Source: Arthrobacter sp. NtRootA1
GTDB lineage: Bacteria > Actinomycetota > Actinomycetes > Actinomycetales > Micrococcaceae
Length of the DNA stretch: 64,000 nucleotides
NCBI RefSeq assembly: GCF_019976975.1
Contig: NZ_AP024630.1
Coordinates: 4,836,001 to 4,900,000, forward strand
Direction of reading: 5' to 3'
The translations under genes were made by a program, and so were the position numbers. Under the pieces are notes generated by a model, which saw only the letters and a list, made by a program, of their open reading frames with translations, made no database searches and was not told where the DNA came from. Below, piece after piece: positions 50,790 to 59,579 of the stretch (position 1 is the stretch's first letter; each line of letters begins with the position of its first letter).

Positions 50790-51731
50790 TCAGATGGCAG
50801 CGGCCGTGGTGACCTTGCCGATGTTGGCTTCGGCGAAGGCGGCTGCGATTTCGGTGTCGGCACCCTGGGGCAGGGGCAGCAGCGGGGTGCGCACGGTGGC
50901 GTGGTCCAGGATGCCGCGGTTCACCAGGCCCCACTTCAAGGCGACGGTACCCTCCATGTGGGAGCCGCGGTGGTAAACGTTCCGGGTCACCGGGAGGAGC
51001 CGCTCATGAATGGCGTGGGCACGCGGGTAGTCCTGGGCCTTGCCGGCCTCGATCAGTTCGACGAGCAGCTCAGGGGCGATGTTGCCGTAGCCAACGAGCA
51101 GACCGTCGACATCGAACATGGTCGGCAGCAGGTACTCATCATGGCAGGACAGGATCTGCAGCTCGGGGTATGCGGCGCGCAGCGCGGGGATCTCGGTGTA
51201 CCAACGGCGCATGTTCCGGACACCGTTCTTCGTTGCAAAGACGCCTTCCTGGCCTGCGATCTCCAGCTGAGTGTCGAGGTCGTAGGTTGCTTTTGTGTTG
51301 TCCGGGTACTGGAAGAGGATCAGCGGCAGGCCGGACTCTTCGTAGATCTCCTTGTAACGCGACTGGGGTGCGCCTTTTTGGTATCCGAAGCGCAGCCACC
51401 CATGCGAGGGGTAAACGAGGCCAGCGGATGCACCGGCCTCGACGGCCTTCTTGGCCTCGAGGGCGGCGGTCTTGTTGCCCTCCTTGGTGATGCCGGCCAC
51501 GACCGGTACGCGGCCGTCGGTGGATGCGACGAATGCGCGGATAACGTCCAACTGCTCTTCCTCGGTGAGGAACGTACCTTCGCCGGCATGTCCCAGGACG
51601 ACGAGGCTCTTCACGCCCTCAATCGATCCGAGCCACGACCCCAGACGCTGGATCGCAGCGAAGTCGACAGCGCCATCTTCGGTGAATGGGGTGACAGGTG
51701 CGGGGCTGAGTCCGCGGAGATCGAGTGCCAT
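50790..51731 (-). CDS. DapA-family aldolase/dehydratase
   Basis: A 313-residue class I aldolase of the dihydrodipicolinate synthase superfamily. GHAGE (in VVLGHAGEGTFLTEEEQ) replaces the usual GTTGE; the Schiff-base Lys is in VFATKNGVRN and the catalytic Tyr in LILFQYPDNT. The altered first motif suggests a keto-acid aldolase or dehydratase rather than lysine biosynthesis. Divergent from the LacI regulator across operator-like palindromes, and followed by the transporter gene. Confidence 0.85.
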   Translation of the reverse strand: MALDLRGLSPAPVTPFTEDGAVDFAAIQRLGSWLGSIEGVKSLVVLGHAGEGTFLTEEEQLDVIRAFVASTDGRVPVVAGITKEGNKTAALEAKKAVEAGASAGLVYPSHGWLRFGYQKGAPQSRYKEIYEESGLPLILFQYPDNTKATYDLDTQLEIAGQEGVFATKNGVRNMRRWYTEIPALRAAYPELQILSCHDEYLLPTMFDVDGLLVGYGNIAPELLVELIEAGKAQDYPRAHAIHERLLPVTRNVYHRGSHMEGTVALKWGLVNRGILDHATVRTPLLPLPQGADTEIAAAFAEANIGKVTTAAAI

Positions 51732-51779
51732 TTGCAGCTACCTTCTTGTCTTCTTTGATGGTCAGTAGTTCCGCTAGAA

Positions 51780-51849
51780 TGAAAACGTTTGCGGGAACGT
51801 TTTCAAGTTTGCACGTGTCGCAGCTCACTGTCAAGAGAACGTTTGCAAG
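51780..51849. promoter_or_regulatory. LacI-family operators
   Basis: TGAAAACGTT (51780-51789) and AACGTTTTCA (51796-51805) are a perfect inverted repeat. GAGAACGTTTGCAAG at 51835-51849 is a third AACGTT-centred site, and GAAAACGTTTGCG overlaps the first. Placed between the divergent aldolase and LacI genes. Confidence 0.7.
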
Positions 51850-51898
51850 AAGAAGGAATAGAGTGTCCATAACGCCCCTGCTGAAGAGGAGAACCGCA

Positions 51899-52933
51899 AT
51901 GGAGCCGGCCCCTGGCGCTATCGTCACGCTCAAAGACGTCGCTGCAGCCAGCGGCGTGAGCATCTCCACGGCCAGCCGCGCCTTGGACGAGCGCACCACC
52001 TCACGGTCGGCCGCCGCCGCCCATGTGCGGAAGGTCGCCGAGGAGCTCGGATACCGCAGAAATTCGTTTGCCTCCAGCCTTCGCCGGGGAGAGACCCGCA
52101 CCCTCGGAGTGCTGGTACCGCGTCTTAGCGATACGGTCATGGCGCTGATGTTCGAAGCGGTGGAACGCGCCGCAGCGGCGCGCGGTTACTTTGCCATGGT
52201 GGCCAGCAGCGGCGATGATCCCGAAGATGAGCGCCGTGCAGCCGAGACACTGCTGGACCGGAACGTCGACGGGCTGATCCTTGCCACCGCCCGGCTCGGC
52301 GATGAACTGCCAAAACTCCTGCGTCACCGCAAGGTGGCACACGCGCTTGTCCTTCGTACCGACGGGGAAAGCCCGTCCGCAATCGGAGATGATGAGGTCG
52401 GCGGCTACCTCGCCGTCCGGCACTTGGTTGACTTGGGCCACCAGGATATCGCCGTAATCACCGGCCCAGACTTCACTTCTACCGGAACGGCACGCTTGGC
52501 AGGTGCCCGGAGGGCACTTGAGGAAGCAGGCATCTCAATAAGGGAGGAATGGATGGTCGCCGCCGGGTACGGCATCGAAAACGGCTACACCGCAGGACAA
52601 ACCCTCCTCGCCGCAGGACCCGGAAACCGACCAACGGCCATCTTTGCCGCAAACGACAACATCGCGATGGGTATCATGGCAGCCGCCCAGCACAACGGCA
52701 TCACCATCCCCGATGCTCTCGCTCTGGTTGGCTACAACGACACGCCGCTGTCCGCGCGCCTGCCCACACCCCTCAGTTCGGTCAGCGTCCCGCTGGACCA
52801 GATCGCCGCCACGGCCATAGATCTCATCGTCAATCCCGGCACAGAACCGCGAATCCGGCGTGCAACGCCCACCCTGATCCCCCGCCAATCCAGCGGGGCG
52901 CCGATGCACCACACCCGAGCCGCCCGGCCCTGA
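51899..52933 (+). CDS. LacI-family transcriptional regulator
   Basis: A 344-residue repressor. The N-terminal helix-turn-helix (VTLKDVAAASGVSISTASRA) with hinge YRRNSFASSLRRGETRTLGV, then the sugar-binding-type effector domain (GLILATARLGDELPKLLRHR to RPTAIFAANDNIAMGIMAAA). ATG 51899 follows AGGAG; GTG 51863 with AAGGA is a possible alternative. Likely controls the divergent aldolase-transporter operon. A decayed FAH-type gene follows on the same strand. Confidence 0.88.
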   Translation: MEPAPGAIVTLKDVAAASGVSISTASRALDERTTSRSAAAAHVRKVAEELGYRRNSFASSLRRGETRTLGVLVPRLSDTVMALMFEAVERAAAARGYFAMVASSGDDPEDERRAAETLLDRNVDGLILATARLGDELPKLLRHRKVAHALVLRTDGESPSAIGDDEVGGYLAVRHLVDLGHQDIAVITGPDFTSTGTARLAGARRALEEAGISIREEWMVAAGYGIENGYTAGQTLLAAGPGNRPTAIFAANDNIAMGIMAAAQHNGITIPDALALVGYNDTPLSARLPTPLSSVSVPLDQIAATAIDLIVNPGTEPRIRRATPTLIPRQSSGAPMHHTRAARP

Positions 52934-52946
52934 CGCATAGGACATC

Positions 52947-53672
52947 CATCGCATCGCCCGATTCCGGCCAGCCCGGCCACGAGAAAATCACCGCCATCGG
53001 GGATCCGCTTCTTGACTCAGCCTCACCAAATAGACCTACAACCTGGCCGACGTCCGTCTGCTCGCACCCATCACGGCCCGCAGCAAGATCATCTGGGCCG
53101 CCAAGAACTTTGCCGTCACCGCGGAAGACCTGGACAAGCAAGCAGCAGACCGAGGTCACCCGCTAGCTCTTAATGAAGCCCTACACCGCAGTCGTCGGGC
53201 CGGGCGAGGACGTCGTACTACCGAAGTTCCCTACACACGTAACGTTCGAAGCCGAGCTCTGCGTCGTCATAGGCCAGCCTTGTAGTGAAGTGGAACCTGA
53301 CGACGCCAAGGACTTCATCTTTGGTTTTACCTGCGGGAACGACCTCACCGCCAAGGACGTCCAAAACGCTGACGGGCAATGGACCAGGGCCAAAGGCTTC
53401 GACACCTCCTCACCCTAGGTCCCTGGATCGAAACCAATCTCGACATCACAGCCCTGCCTGTTCAAGGCCAGTTCCACGGCCAACTGCGCAAAACGCCACT
53501 ACAGCGCTCATGGTTCACAACGACTACGAACTGGTCTCCGCCATATCGCAGGGATTTACGCTGCTCCCGGGAGACGTGATCATGACCGGAACACCTATTG
53601 GATTCGGGCAAATAAAAGCAGAGACAGCTTCGAAGTCTCCATCGAAGGAAAAGGCAAACTCACTAAGACAAG
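52947..53672 (+). pseudogene. Fumarylacetoacetate hydrolase family gene, multiply frameshifted
   Basis: Pieces of one FAH-family protein appear in order in different frames: RIARF (52950), GHEKITAIGDPLLDSASP, YNLADVRLLAPITARSKIIW (53037), KPYTAVVGPGEDVVLP and FEAELCVVIGQ to GQWTRAKGFDT (53176-53410), LGPWIETNLDI, GFTLLPGDVIMTGTPIGFGQ and finally DSFEVSIEGKGKLTKT ending near 53672. At least four frame changes and no start codon, so it cannot give the enzyme. It probably belonged to the LacI-aldolase-transporter pathway. Confidence 0.75.
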
Positions 53673-53680
53673 AACCTGGA

Positions 53681-53839
53681 AACTGGGAGAATAGCGACCT
53701 CGAAAGCTTCCCGGAGGCGTTGTCAGCTTGGACGCGTGACATGGATGGTTACTTCGCAAACCTGGGGGAGCCAGTCCCCGACGAACCTTCCTGGCGGCTC
53801 ATCGCCCAGATGCTACTCGCGGCCAGAGTGTATGAATAA
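53681..53839 (+). pseudogene. C-terminal fragment of a small acidic protein (DUF7660-like)
   Basis: NWENSDLESFPEALSAWTRD then MDGYFANLGEPVPDEPSWRL to the natural-looking end LLAARVYE looks like the C-terminus of short actinobacterial proteins I recall as DUF7660. Its N-terminal part is absent and it is joined directly to the FAH pseudogene tail, a deletion or recombination scar. The 170 bases after it hold no gene. Confidence 0.45.
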
Positions 53840-54009
53840 GGACCTGCGATTCTAGCGCTACCCGTCTACTTCCTGCCCGGTGCTATCACCTCGACAACGA
53901 CCGGCCGTAAGCCGATGCCTCACCGGACGCTCCATTCCCTCCTGCAGCACTGCAGTGCACGAGGGCGGAAACTGCAGGTACGCATGAATGTACTTCTGGA
54001 ATGGTCGAC

Positions 54010-54408
54010 CTAGTCCGTTCTTAGCAACATCTCCCGCAACCCGTCGATCTCGGCTGCGAGTTGCTCAGAAGGGTAGGACTTCGACTTCTGAGGCAGATAC
54101 TCACGGACTAGCCGCGTCGTCTCAGGAAGCGCGCTGGCCAGCCAAGTACGAACGGCTGCAGCAGTATTCAATCCTTTGGGGACTGAACGCCAGATAATAA
54201 AGCGTCGCTGCTTGCGCCCGACCATGGCGGGTTGAACGCCGGTGAACTCGGGCTCTCTGTTTAGGTGCCATGAACGAAATGCAATGTCGACGACGTAATC
54301 CTGGTCCGATTGGCGAGGTGCGAAGTTCGCCACCTGCTTTCGAACCTCCTCGAGCGCCAAGCGCGGCGGACCCCAATCTTCAACAATGCCGCCCGTACTT
54401 ATAGCCAT
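54010..54408 (-). CDS. Hypothetical soluble protein
   Basis: About 132 residues, not recognised. Sequence is mixed and plausible (VANFAPRQSDQDYVVDIAFR, RFIIWRSVPKGLNTAAAVRT, SEQLAAEIDGLREMLLRTD), with no membrane span or signal. ATG 54408 is used; an upstream in-frame start at 54429 is possible and no clear ribosome binding site decides. It stands alone in a decayed region. Confidence 0.45.
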   Translation of the reverse strand: MAISTGGIVEDWGPPRLALEEVRKQVANFAPRQSDQDYVVDIAFRSWHLNREPEFTGVQPAMVGRKQRRFIIWRSVPKGLNTAAAVRTWLASALPETTRLVREYLPQKSKSYPSEQLAAEIDGLREMLLRTD

Positions 54409-54715
54409 GTGGCAATTATGGCTCCCCAAAAAGAAGCCCTACCGGAAGCGGCGGGACGACGCGCCCACCCTGGGTCCGCATGGCCCGTGGCCATGCCCTG
54501 ACCTCCGTTGCGATCAGTTTCCCCTGGCCGGGACCAACAACGATTGAGCGAGTCAGTCGTGGGCAGTCTTGGATCAGGCCGTCACGCCGGTCCTGCTTGG
54601 GCACGCACATGACTGATGCCCGCAAGAACCCACGGATCCCTTGGCGGGCACAGGCTCTAACTTCTGAGCTCTACAACGGAGTAGGAGCGCATTGCCCCTG
54701 TTGCGACCGCTAGCG
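54409..54715. other. Intergenic stretch, no convincing gene
   Basis: Short open frames on both strands lack ribosome binding sites and protein-like composition. Near its right end the plus strand could encode HCPCCDR followed by a stop, possibly the tail of a lost cysteine-containing protein, but too little is left to say. Confidence 0.4.
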
Positions 54716-54964
54716 TTAGTGTTTAGCTTTGCGGCCGGAACGTTCGGCGCTCAGCATTCCGGTTGAGCCCGCGATGACGCCACCGATCAGGAGCACAAAG
54801 CCAAGTCCGCCGATGGCGAACGGAAGGATGAAGGTTGGGGGCTCAACGCTAAGGGGGCCAGCCTCGTCGACCCATGTTCCGTATTCGGTGCCGTAGAAGA
54901 AGATCAACACCAGAATTGCAGCCCCAATCAGGGCACTGGCCCACGCCCACACGGTTCCTCGCAT
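54716..54964 (-). CDS. Small two-span membrane protein
   Basis: An 82-residue protein with spans at about 8-24 (WASALIGAAILVLIFFYG) and 45-66 (FILPFAIGGLGFVLLIGGVI) and a basic C-terminus (SGRKAKH). No known family recognised. ATG 54964 is the only reasonable start. Neighbours are unrelated; the 184 bases to its right show no gene. Confidence 0.6.
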   Translation of the reverse strand: MRGTVWAWASALIGAAILVLIFFYGTEYGTWVDEAGPLSVEPPTFILPFAIGGLGFVLLIGGVIAGSTGMLSAERSGRKAKH

Positions 54965-55148
54965 GGTCCCTATCCTCTCAGCTCAATTCACTTTGGGCGC
55001 CGGTTGCTTGCTGGTGCCGGTACAAGGTTGCCCCCTCCAGCCACTGCAGGACTGCGGCGGTGCTCCCCGGTGAAGGAGCCCTCACAGGGACATGCCTGCA
55101 GCGGAAGGATGGGACTGGTTCAACTTAGGGAAAGACCTCGGCTAGCCG

Positions 55149-55952
55149 CTAGAGGATGAAGCCGAGCTCGCGGGCCCACAAGCGCTTGGTCGCGAGTTCG
55201 AGCTCATCTGGCCACACAGCGTGGCAATTGCGCGCCAGCCGATGTGCCCTCCCTAGGTACTCGGCTGCGATCACTTTCAGCGCCTGGAGCAAGGATGCCT
55301 CGCTGACCGCGGTGGAAGGCAGGGAACGAAGACAGTCCATCTGTTCGGCATTCAAACGCCGCGTAGTCCTCTTGGCTCCAGCCGCTGCCTCTACCCCGTT
55401 TTCCGCAAGCATCAACTGAATCAGGAGCCGATCTCGCATCATCGTAGTTACATGGAGCAGGGCTATCAGGTCGTCGCGGTGATGGGCAGCGATGGCTGTC
55501 CCCATGAAGTACAGGAAGATCCGAACTTGCTGTTCAGGGAAGTAGGGATCGGCAGGACCGGGCAGGGTCCCGACCGTGTTCGCAACCCTTTCCTCGGCCC
55601 GATCCAAAAGCACCTCACGCTGGCAATCCGGCAAATTCTCGGTGGTTGAGTGGAGAACGAGGTCGATGTGGATCCAGTCGGGCGTGAGGCATATCAACGC
55701 TCCTGGCACCCCGGGGATCGCGTCAGCCAGAACAAGCGGAACGATCGCGCTCAACCAGCCTTGTGCGTCGAACGCTTCCGACTCCTCGACCAACAGATGC
55801 AGGTCAATGTCACTCCAGTCGTCGGCCACACCTTGCGCGATCGAGCCTTCGAGCCAGGCTGAGCGCACCCTCTTGTCGTCCCTGCACGCGGACGCCAAGG
55901 CGTCAAGGGTGGGCCGAAGTCGGCCAGGGATAGTCGCAGCAGCCTTTGTCAT
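55149..55952 (-). CDS. Nucleotidyltransferase-domain protein
   Basis: About 267 residues. The N-terminal polymerase-beta-type nucleotidyltransferase fold shows GSIAQGVADDWSDIDLHLLV, the G-S-x-D-x-D metal motif, and a third acidic residue in WIHIDLVLHS. A helical C-terminal half follows, as in aminoglycoside adenylyltransferase-like proteins. ATG 55952 is preferred over the ORF start at 56003. Substrate unknown; resistance should not be assumed. Confidence 0.7.
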   Translation of the reverse strand: MTKAAATIPGRLRPTLDALASACRDDKRVRSAWLEGSIAQGVADDWSDIDLHLLVEESEAFDAQGWLSAIVPLVLADAIPGVPGALICLTPDWIHIDLVLHSTTENLPDCQREVLLDRAEERVANTVGTLPGPADPYFPEQQVRIFLYFMGTAIAAHHRDDLIALLHVTTMMRDRLLIQLMLAENGVEAAAGAKRTTRRLNAEQMDCLRSLPSTAVSEASLLQALKVIAAEYLGRAHRLARNCHAVWPDELELATKRLWARELGFIL

Positions 55953-56183
55953 CCTCGAATTCTTCCATTTGAACACCACCGCGCCCGTAAGCCGGTCGAT
56001 CACCGTGCCAACGAAACGTGCTTACGCGTTCCTTGCAGTTGCCGACTTGGACGATGCACGCAAGACCCGCACGGTGAAATGCACGATGGCGGGGGGATTA
56101 CTGCAACCATATTCCTTTGAACCAGGGGTTCTCGGTGGGCCGCGTCCGGGCTCCAGACCCTGTCTGACCCTATTCTGGAGAGC

Positions 56184-56777
56184 ATGGATAGTCCTCAGAC
56201 ACAGTCCCCGGTTCAACCCATCAAGTCGCTGCTTTACTGGCGAAAGAGCAAGGTGAATGGAGCTGCGACAGTTCCCGTCATTTTGAGCCTGGATCCCTCC
56301 GGCGTCTTGAGTATGCAGAACGCTGAGCTGCGGACGATATTCGCTCTGCCGGTAAGCCATGCTTCGGTCCGCTTCACCAGTTGGGGAACCATGGTGGTGC
56401 AGGCTCATGGCCAACAACACGACATTGTCGGCGTTGGAGCATCAATGTCTCCCAGTCCTTCCAGGGCACAGTTGGCTGAACTTGGCACGGCCTCAGGCGG
56501 GAACTCCGGTAATGACAGCAACCTGGGCCGGTTGGGTTCTGCTGGCGCGGCCATGAGCGCCGCGGACGGTATCGGAGCAGTCGCCGGCGTCGCTGGAGGT
56601 GTCGCCATGGAATACGCCTACTACCGGGGGCTCGAAGCAATCAAGGCGTGGCAGGAGACGTTGCCTTTGGCCGGTGCCACCGTGAAAAAGAGTTCCATGA
56701 AAGCGATGAAGTATTTCACGCTTGCTGTCATCGCAGCCCTGGCTATCGCCCTAGTGGCTGGTCTCCTTATCAGGTAG
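56184..56777 (+). CDS. Hypothetical tail-anchored membrane protein
   Basis: A 197-residue protein with a soluble N-terminal part (KSLLYWRKSKVNGAATVPVI), a Gly/Ser/Ala-rich linker about 95-140, and a single C-terminal span (YFTLAVIAALAIALVAGLLI) ending in R, a tail-anchor arrangement. The N-terminal region resembles short PH-like or GRAM-like folds only loosely. Function unknown. Confidence 0.55.
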   Translation: MDSPQTQSPVQPIKSLLYWRKSKVNGAATVPVILSLDPSGVLSMQNAELRTIFALPVSHASVRFTSWGTMVVQAHGQQHDIVGVGASMSPSPSRAQLAELGTASGGNSGNDSNLGRLGSAGAAMSAADGIGAVAGVAGGVAMEYAYYRGLEAIKAWQETLPLAGATVKKSSMKAMKYFTLAVIAALAIALVAGLLIR

Positions 56778-56786
56778 CTTTGGAAG

Positions 56787-56906
56787 TCACTTCTGCGGTG
56801 GGACGGAGAAATTACAAGGCTGGACGACGATCAGCACAAGCAGAACCCAGCCTAAAAGCGCTACTGCGTCGAGGATGAACCCTGCGATGGGCGGGCAGGC
56901 GACCAT
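56787..56906 (-). CDS. Possible 39-residue membrane peptide
   Basis: An ORF from ATG 56906: MVACPPIAG then FILDAVALLGWVLLVLIVVQ (one membrane span) and a short polar end. AAGAGGT just upstream could serve as a weak ribosome binding site. Too short for usual gene finding; supported only by composition. Confidence 0.3.
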   Translation of the reverse strand: MVACPPIAGFILDAVALLGWVLLVLIVVQPCNFSVPPQK

Positions 56907-57257
56907 ACCTCTTGGTGCGTTGAGGGCGGTGGCAATTGCCGCCGGTTCTCGTACCATTCCATGGCTCTAAAGCTACAGCCTTCGTTCAAGTGCAGCACCG
57001 ACGCGAATGGCACCTCCTTCAAACACGTCCGTGGTCGATCCAGCGAAGATCGAGCATGCTGTCACGCTCCAGGACAAAGGGAGCAAGCATCCACGAAATC
57101 ACGGAATAGACCGGCCTGAAGCGCACCACCCTGTCCAAGGCACCTGCCGCCTCGGCAAACAAAGCAGCATCCCCATTTCCTGCCGGTTCAGGTAATCTTG
57201 ATTTAGTCAGGGTGCTTATTTAATGACTAGTCTGCTCGACAACGCGAAAGGAAAGAA
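56907..57257. other. Intergenic stretch before the DUF6131-like gene
   Basis: Short frames only, none protein-like. The last 60 bases are A/T-richer (CTTGATTTAGTCAGGG then TTATTTAATGACTAG) and probably contain the promoter for the small gene at 57258. Confidence 0.4.
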
Positions 57258-57416
57258 ATGATCGTCCTGGGACTTGTTCTTCTGATTGCCGGCTGGTTAC
57301 TCAACATTGGCATCCTCGTCACCATAGGCTGGATTGTGCTGGCCATCGGCCTCATCCTGCTTATTCTCGGCGCGCTCAATCGCCCCATCTTGGCTGGGCG
57401 CCGGTACTGGTACTAG
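57258..57416 (+). CDS. Small DUF6131-like membrane protein
   Basis: A 52-residue two-span protein (MIVLGLVLLIAGWLLNIGIL, then IGWIVLAIGLILLILGALNR) ending RRYWY. Matches the small actinobacterial family I recall as DUF6131, often found in stress-related loci. GAAAGGAAAGAA before the ATG is a usable ribosome binding site. Confidence 0.7.
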   Translation: MIVLGLVLLIAGWLLNIGILVTIGWIVLAIGLILLILGALNRPILAGRRYWY

Positions 57417-57452
57417 CCAGATTTCACAGGCAGTCCATCCGCTGTGTTGCCA

Positions 57453-57908
57453 TCAGACCGGTGGACCTACGTTGGTTTTCAGATTCTTCATCACCAGGGT
57501 GGACGTGAGACGCTCAACAGCCGGAAGGGCCGCGAGTTCGTCGTCGTAGAAGCGCTGGTAGGCAGGAAGGTCCGCCGCGATGACCTTCAACAAATAGTCG
57601 GGAGAGCCGAACAGCCGCTGTGCCTCAACGATGTTGGGGCTTGAAGCCACACGTTCCTCGAACTCCGCCATGATGGTGCGTTCCACCTGACGGAGCGTGA
57701 CGAACACGATTGCCTCGAAACCAAGCCCCACCGCTGCTGGATCAATGTCCGCACGGTAGCCCCGAATGACCCCGGAAGACTCCAGGTCCCGGAGTCTTCG
57801 ATGGCACGGAGCCACTGTTAATCCGACCTTCGATGCCAAGGCAGTGGCGGTCATTCGACCATCCTCTTGGAGGTGGCGCAAAATACTTCTGTCAATGTGG
57901 TCAATCAC
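57453..57908 (-). CDS. Lrp/AsnC-family regulator of the adjacent exporter
   Basis: A 151-residue regulator: helix-turn-helix MIDHIDRSILRHLQEDGRMT and LASKVGLTVAPCHRRLRDLE, then a RAM domain (FGSPDYLLKVIAADLPAYQR). Divergent from a LysE-type exporter, the classic arrangement in which the regulator activates export when the amino acid is in excess. A CCCAG-TTT-CTGGG palindrome lies between them. Confidence 0.88.
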   Translation of the reverse strand: MIDHIDRSILRHLQEDGRMTATALASKVGLTVAPCHRRLRDLESSGVIRGYRADIDPAAVGLGFEAIVFVTLRQVERTIMAEFEERVASSPNIVEAQRLFGSPDYLLKVIAADLPAYQRFYDDELAALPAVERLTSTLVMKNLKTNVGPPV

Positions 57909-57926
57909 GCAATGATCTTACCCAGA

Positions 57927-57944
57927 TACCCAGTTTCTGGGATA
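57927..57944. promoter_or_regulatory. Lrp-type operator
   Basis: TACCCAGTTTCTGGGATA, with CCCAG and CTGGG as perfect arms around TTT, between the regulator and exporter starts. A further CCCAG is at 57921. Confidence 0.55.
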
Positions 57945-58011
57945 AATCAGGGAACACTTATCAGGCGATTTTCCCTAGAGTTTTCCTACCAACGAAAACT
58001 CTGGAGAGACC

Positions 58012-58656
58012 GTGAACCCGCAATTGTTCTTCGCCTTCCTGCTTGTGTCAGTCACCTTGGCTTGCACCCCCGGCGTCGATTGGGCCTACTCGATTTCAGC
58101 TGGACTCAGGAAGCATAGTTTCGTGCCGGCCGTAGCGGGACTCTGCAGCGGATATGTGATTCACACGGTGCTGATGGCGGCCGGACTGGCAGCCCTGCTG
58201 ACGGGAGTACCCGGCCTGCTGGGCTGGCTCACGATTGCCGGTGCTGCATACCTGCTGTGGCTCGGCTTCACCACCATCCGGTCATGGCGAGGTGCGAGTT
58301 TTAGTGCGGAAGGCGCCGTCGTGCAGTCCGGAAACCAGGTCCGGACGTTCTTCCAAGGCATGGGCACCAGTGGCATCAACCCCAAAGGCCTGCTGTTCTT
58401 TGTGGCGCTGGTGCCGCAATTCGTCAGCCCCGAAGCCGCACTGCCTGTTCCTGTTCAGTCCGGGTTGCTGGGACTAACGTTCGTGATCCTCGCCGGCCTT
58501 GTGTACACCGGGGTCGCGTTGACCTCGCGGAGGCTGCTCGCTTCACGTCCAGGCGCCGCGCGCGTGGTGACGCTGGCCAGCGGGATCATCATGATTGGGC
58601 TGGGAGCAGTGTTGTTGACGGAGCAACTCCTTCCCCTCGTGGCGAGCCGGGCTTAG
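58012..58656 (+). CDS. LysE-family amino acid exporter
   Basis: A 214-residue inner-membrane exporter with about six spans. The N-terminal LVSVTLACTPGVDWAYSISA corresponds to the family motif (T-P-G-P), and GTSGINPKGLLFFVALVPQF is the conserved loop with its span. GTG 58012 follows GGAGAG. Its stop overlaps the stop of the convergent SRPBCC gene by 4 bases. The exported amino acid is unknown. Confidence 0.87.
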   Translation: MNPQLFFAFLLVSVTLACTPGVDWAYSISAGLRKHSFVPAVAGLCSGYVIHTVLMAAGLAALLTGVPGLLGWLTIAGAAYLLWLGFTTIRSWRGASFSAEGAVVQSGNQVRTFFQGMGTSGINPKGLLFFVALVPQFVSPEAALPVPVQSGLLGLTFVILAGLVYTGVALTSRRLLASRPGAARVVTLASGIIMIGLGAVLLTEQLLPLVASRA

Positions 58657-59120
58657 GCGGCAAGTACCTCATCCAGTCGCTCGTACCCTTCGATCACGCC
58701 GTAATTCATGCCTGTGGCGAGGGCCATGTCACGCGCTTCCACCGATGGGTAGACCTCGTGGGCGACGATCCTGGTGCGACCGTCAATTTCCTCGAACCTG
58801 GTGGTGCTGATGCCCACTTGGCCCGGGGCGCCGTCGAATTCGAAGGTCATGATGATCAGCTCGTCGGTGTCTACGGTGTGGAAGACCCCACGGAATCCGT
58901 ACATCGCGTTTTCGTGGCCACTTTCGTAGTGCCAGCTACCGCCCGTGGTGGCGTTGTATTCGGTGACATTCAGTCTCGCGTCCCGCGGACCAAGCCACTT
59001 GGCCAGGAGATCCGGGTCCACGTGTGCCTTGAACACTGCACTGACTGGTGCATCGAATTCGCGGACAGTATCGACGAACGGAACGCCGTCATCAGCAGTG
59101 ATTGCCGTTGGATTGCTCAT
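58653..59120 (-). CDS. SRPBCC (AHSA1-like) domain protein
   Basis: A 155-residue START/Bet v1-fold protein. VREFDAPVSAVFKAHVDPDL, LAKWLGPRDARLNVTEYN and GVFHTVDTDELIIMTFEFDG are typical of AHSA1-type members. It forms a two-gene operon with the ArsR regulator, overlapping in ATGA. Such pairs are frequent in actinobacteria; the ligand is unknown. Confidence 0.87.
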   Translation of the reverse strand: MSNPTAITADDGVPFVDTVREFDAPVSAVFKAHVDPDLLAKWLGPRDARLNVTEYNATTGGSWHYESGHENAMYGFRGVFHTVDTDELIIMTFEFDGAPGQVGISTTRFEEIDGRTRIVAHEVYPSVEARDMALATGMNYGVIEGYERLDEVLAA

Positions 59121-59485
59121 TTCAATTCCTCTTCATCTTGTTGTTGTAGCCCTGGGAGGACCCCGGGGCGGGACTCAGCCAGGAGTTCGTCGAGCAGCCG
59201 GAAGCGACGCTCGGCGATCAGTCGATATTGGTCTATCCATGCCGTCAGCTCTTCGAGGGCGGCTGCATCCAGGTGCACCGGCCTGCGTTGGGCATCACGG
59301 GACCGGGTCACCAGCCCTGCGTGCTCCAGGACCTGGATGTGTTTTGAAACTGCCTGCTTGGTGATCGGAAAGGGCTCCGCCAGTTCATTGACCGTTGCGT
59401 CTCCCCGGGACAGCCGGGCAACAATTCCCCGTCTGACGGGATCAGCAAGGGCCATGAACGCCTTGTCCAGAGCGTCTGAATCCAT
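59117..59485 (-). CDS. ArsR-family helix-turn-helix regulator
   Basis: About 122 residues. Winged helix ALADPVRRGIVARLSRGDAT with recognition region ITKQAVSKHIQVLEHAGLVT. No metal-binding cysteine motif, so it belongs to the non-metal ArsR type paired with SRPBCC proteins. ATG 59485 gives the family N-terminus; the frame opens at 59527 inside the operator. Probably autoregulated through the palindrome upstream. Confidence 0.85.
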   Translation of the reverse strand: MDSDALDKAFMALADPVRRGIVARLSRGDATVNELAEPFPITKQAVSKHIQVLEHAGLVTRSRDAQRRPVHLDAAALEELTAWIDQYRLIAERRFRLLDELLAESRPGVLPGLQQQDEEELK

Positions 59486-59507
59486 AACCCTGCGCGACCT
59501 TTCCTTG

Positions 59508-59540
59508 TCAACCAAATGCTTTATCAATCACTTGGTTGAT
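59508..59540. promoter_or_regulatory. ArsR operator
   Basis: TCAACCAA (59508-59515) and TTGGTTGA (59532-59539) are a perfect inverted repeat; ATCAATCACTTGGTTGAT (59523-59540) is itself a near-palindrome. Directly upstream of the regulator. Confidence 0.65.
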
Positions 59541-59579
59541 TACAAGGCTACGCTTGCAGCTGCTCCTCCACAATGGTCT

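Noticed and set aside
55149..55952. Calling the nucleotidyltransferase an aminoglycoside-resistance enzyme
   Set aside because: Only the generic G-S-x-D-x-D core is visible; no diagnostic similarity to a resistance subgroup.
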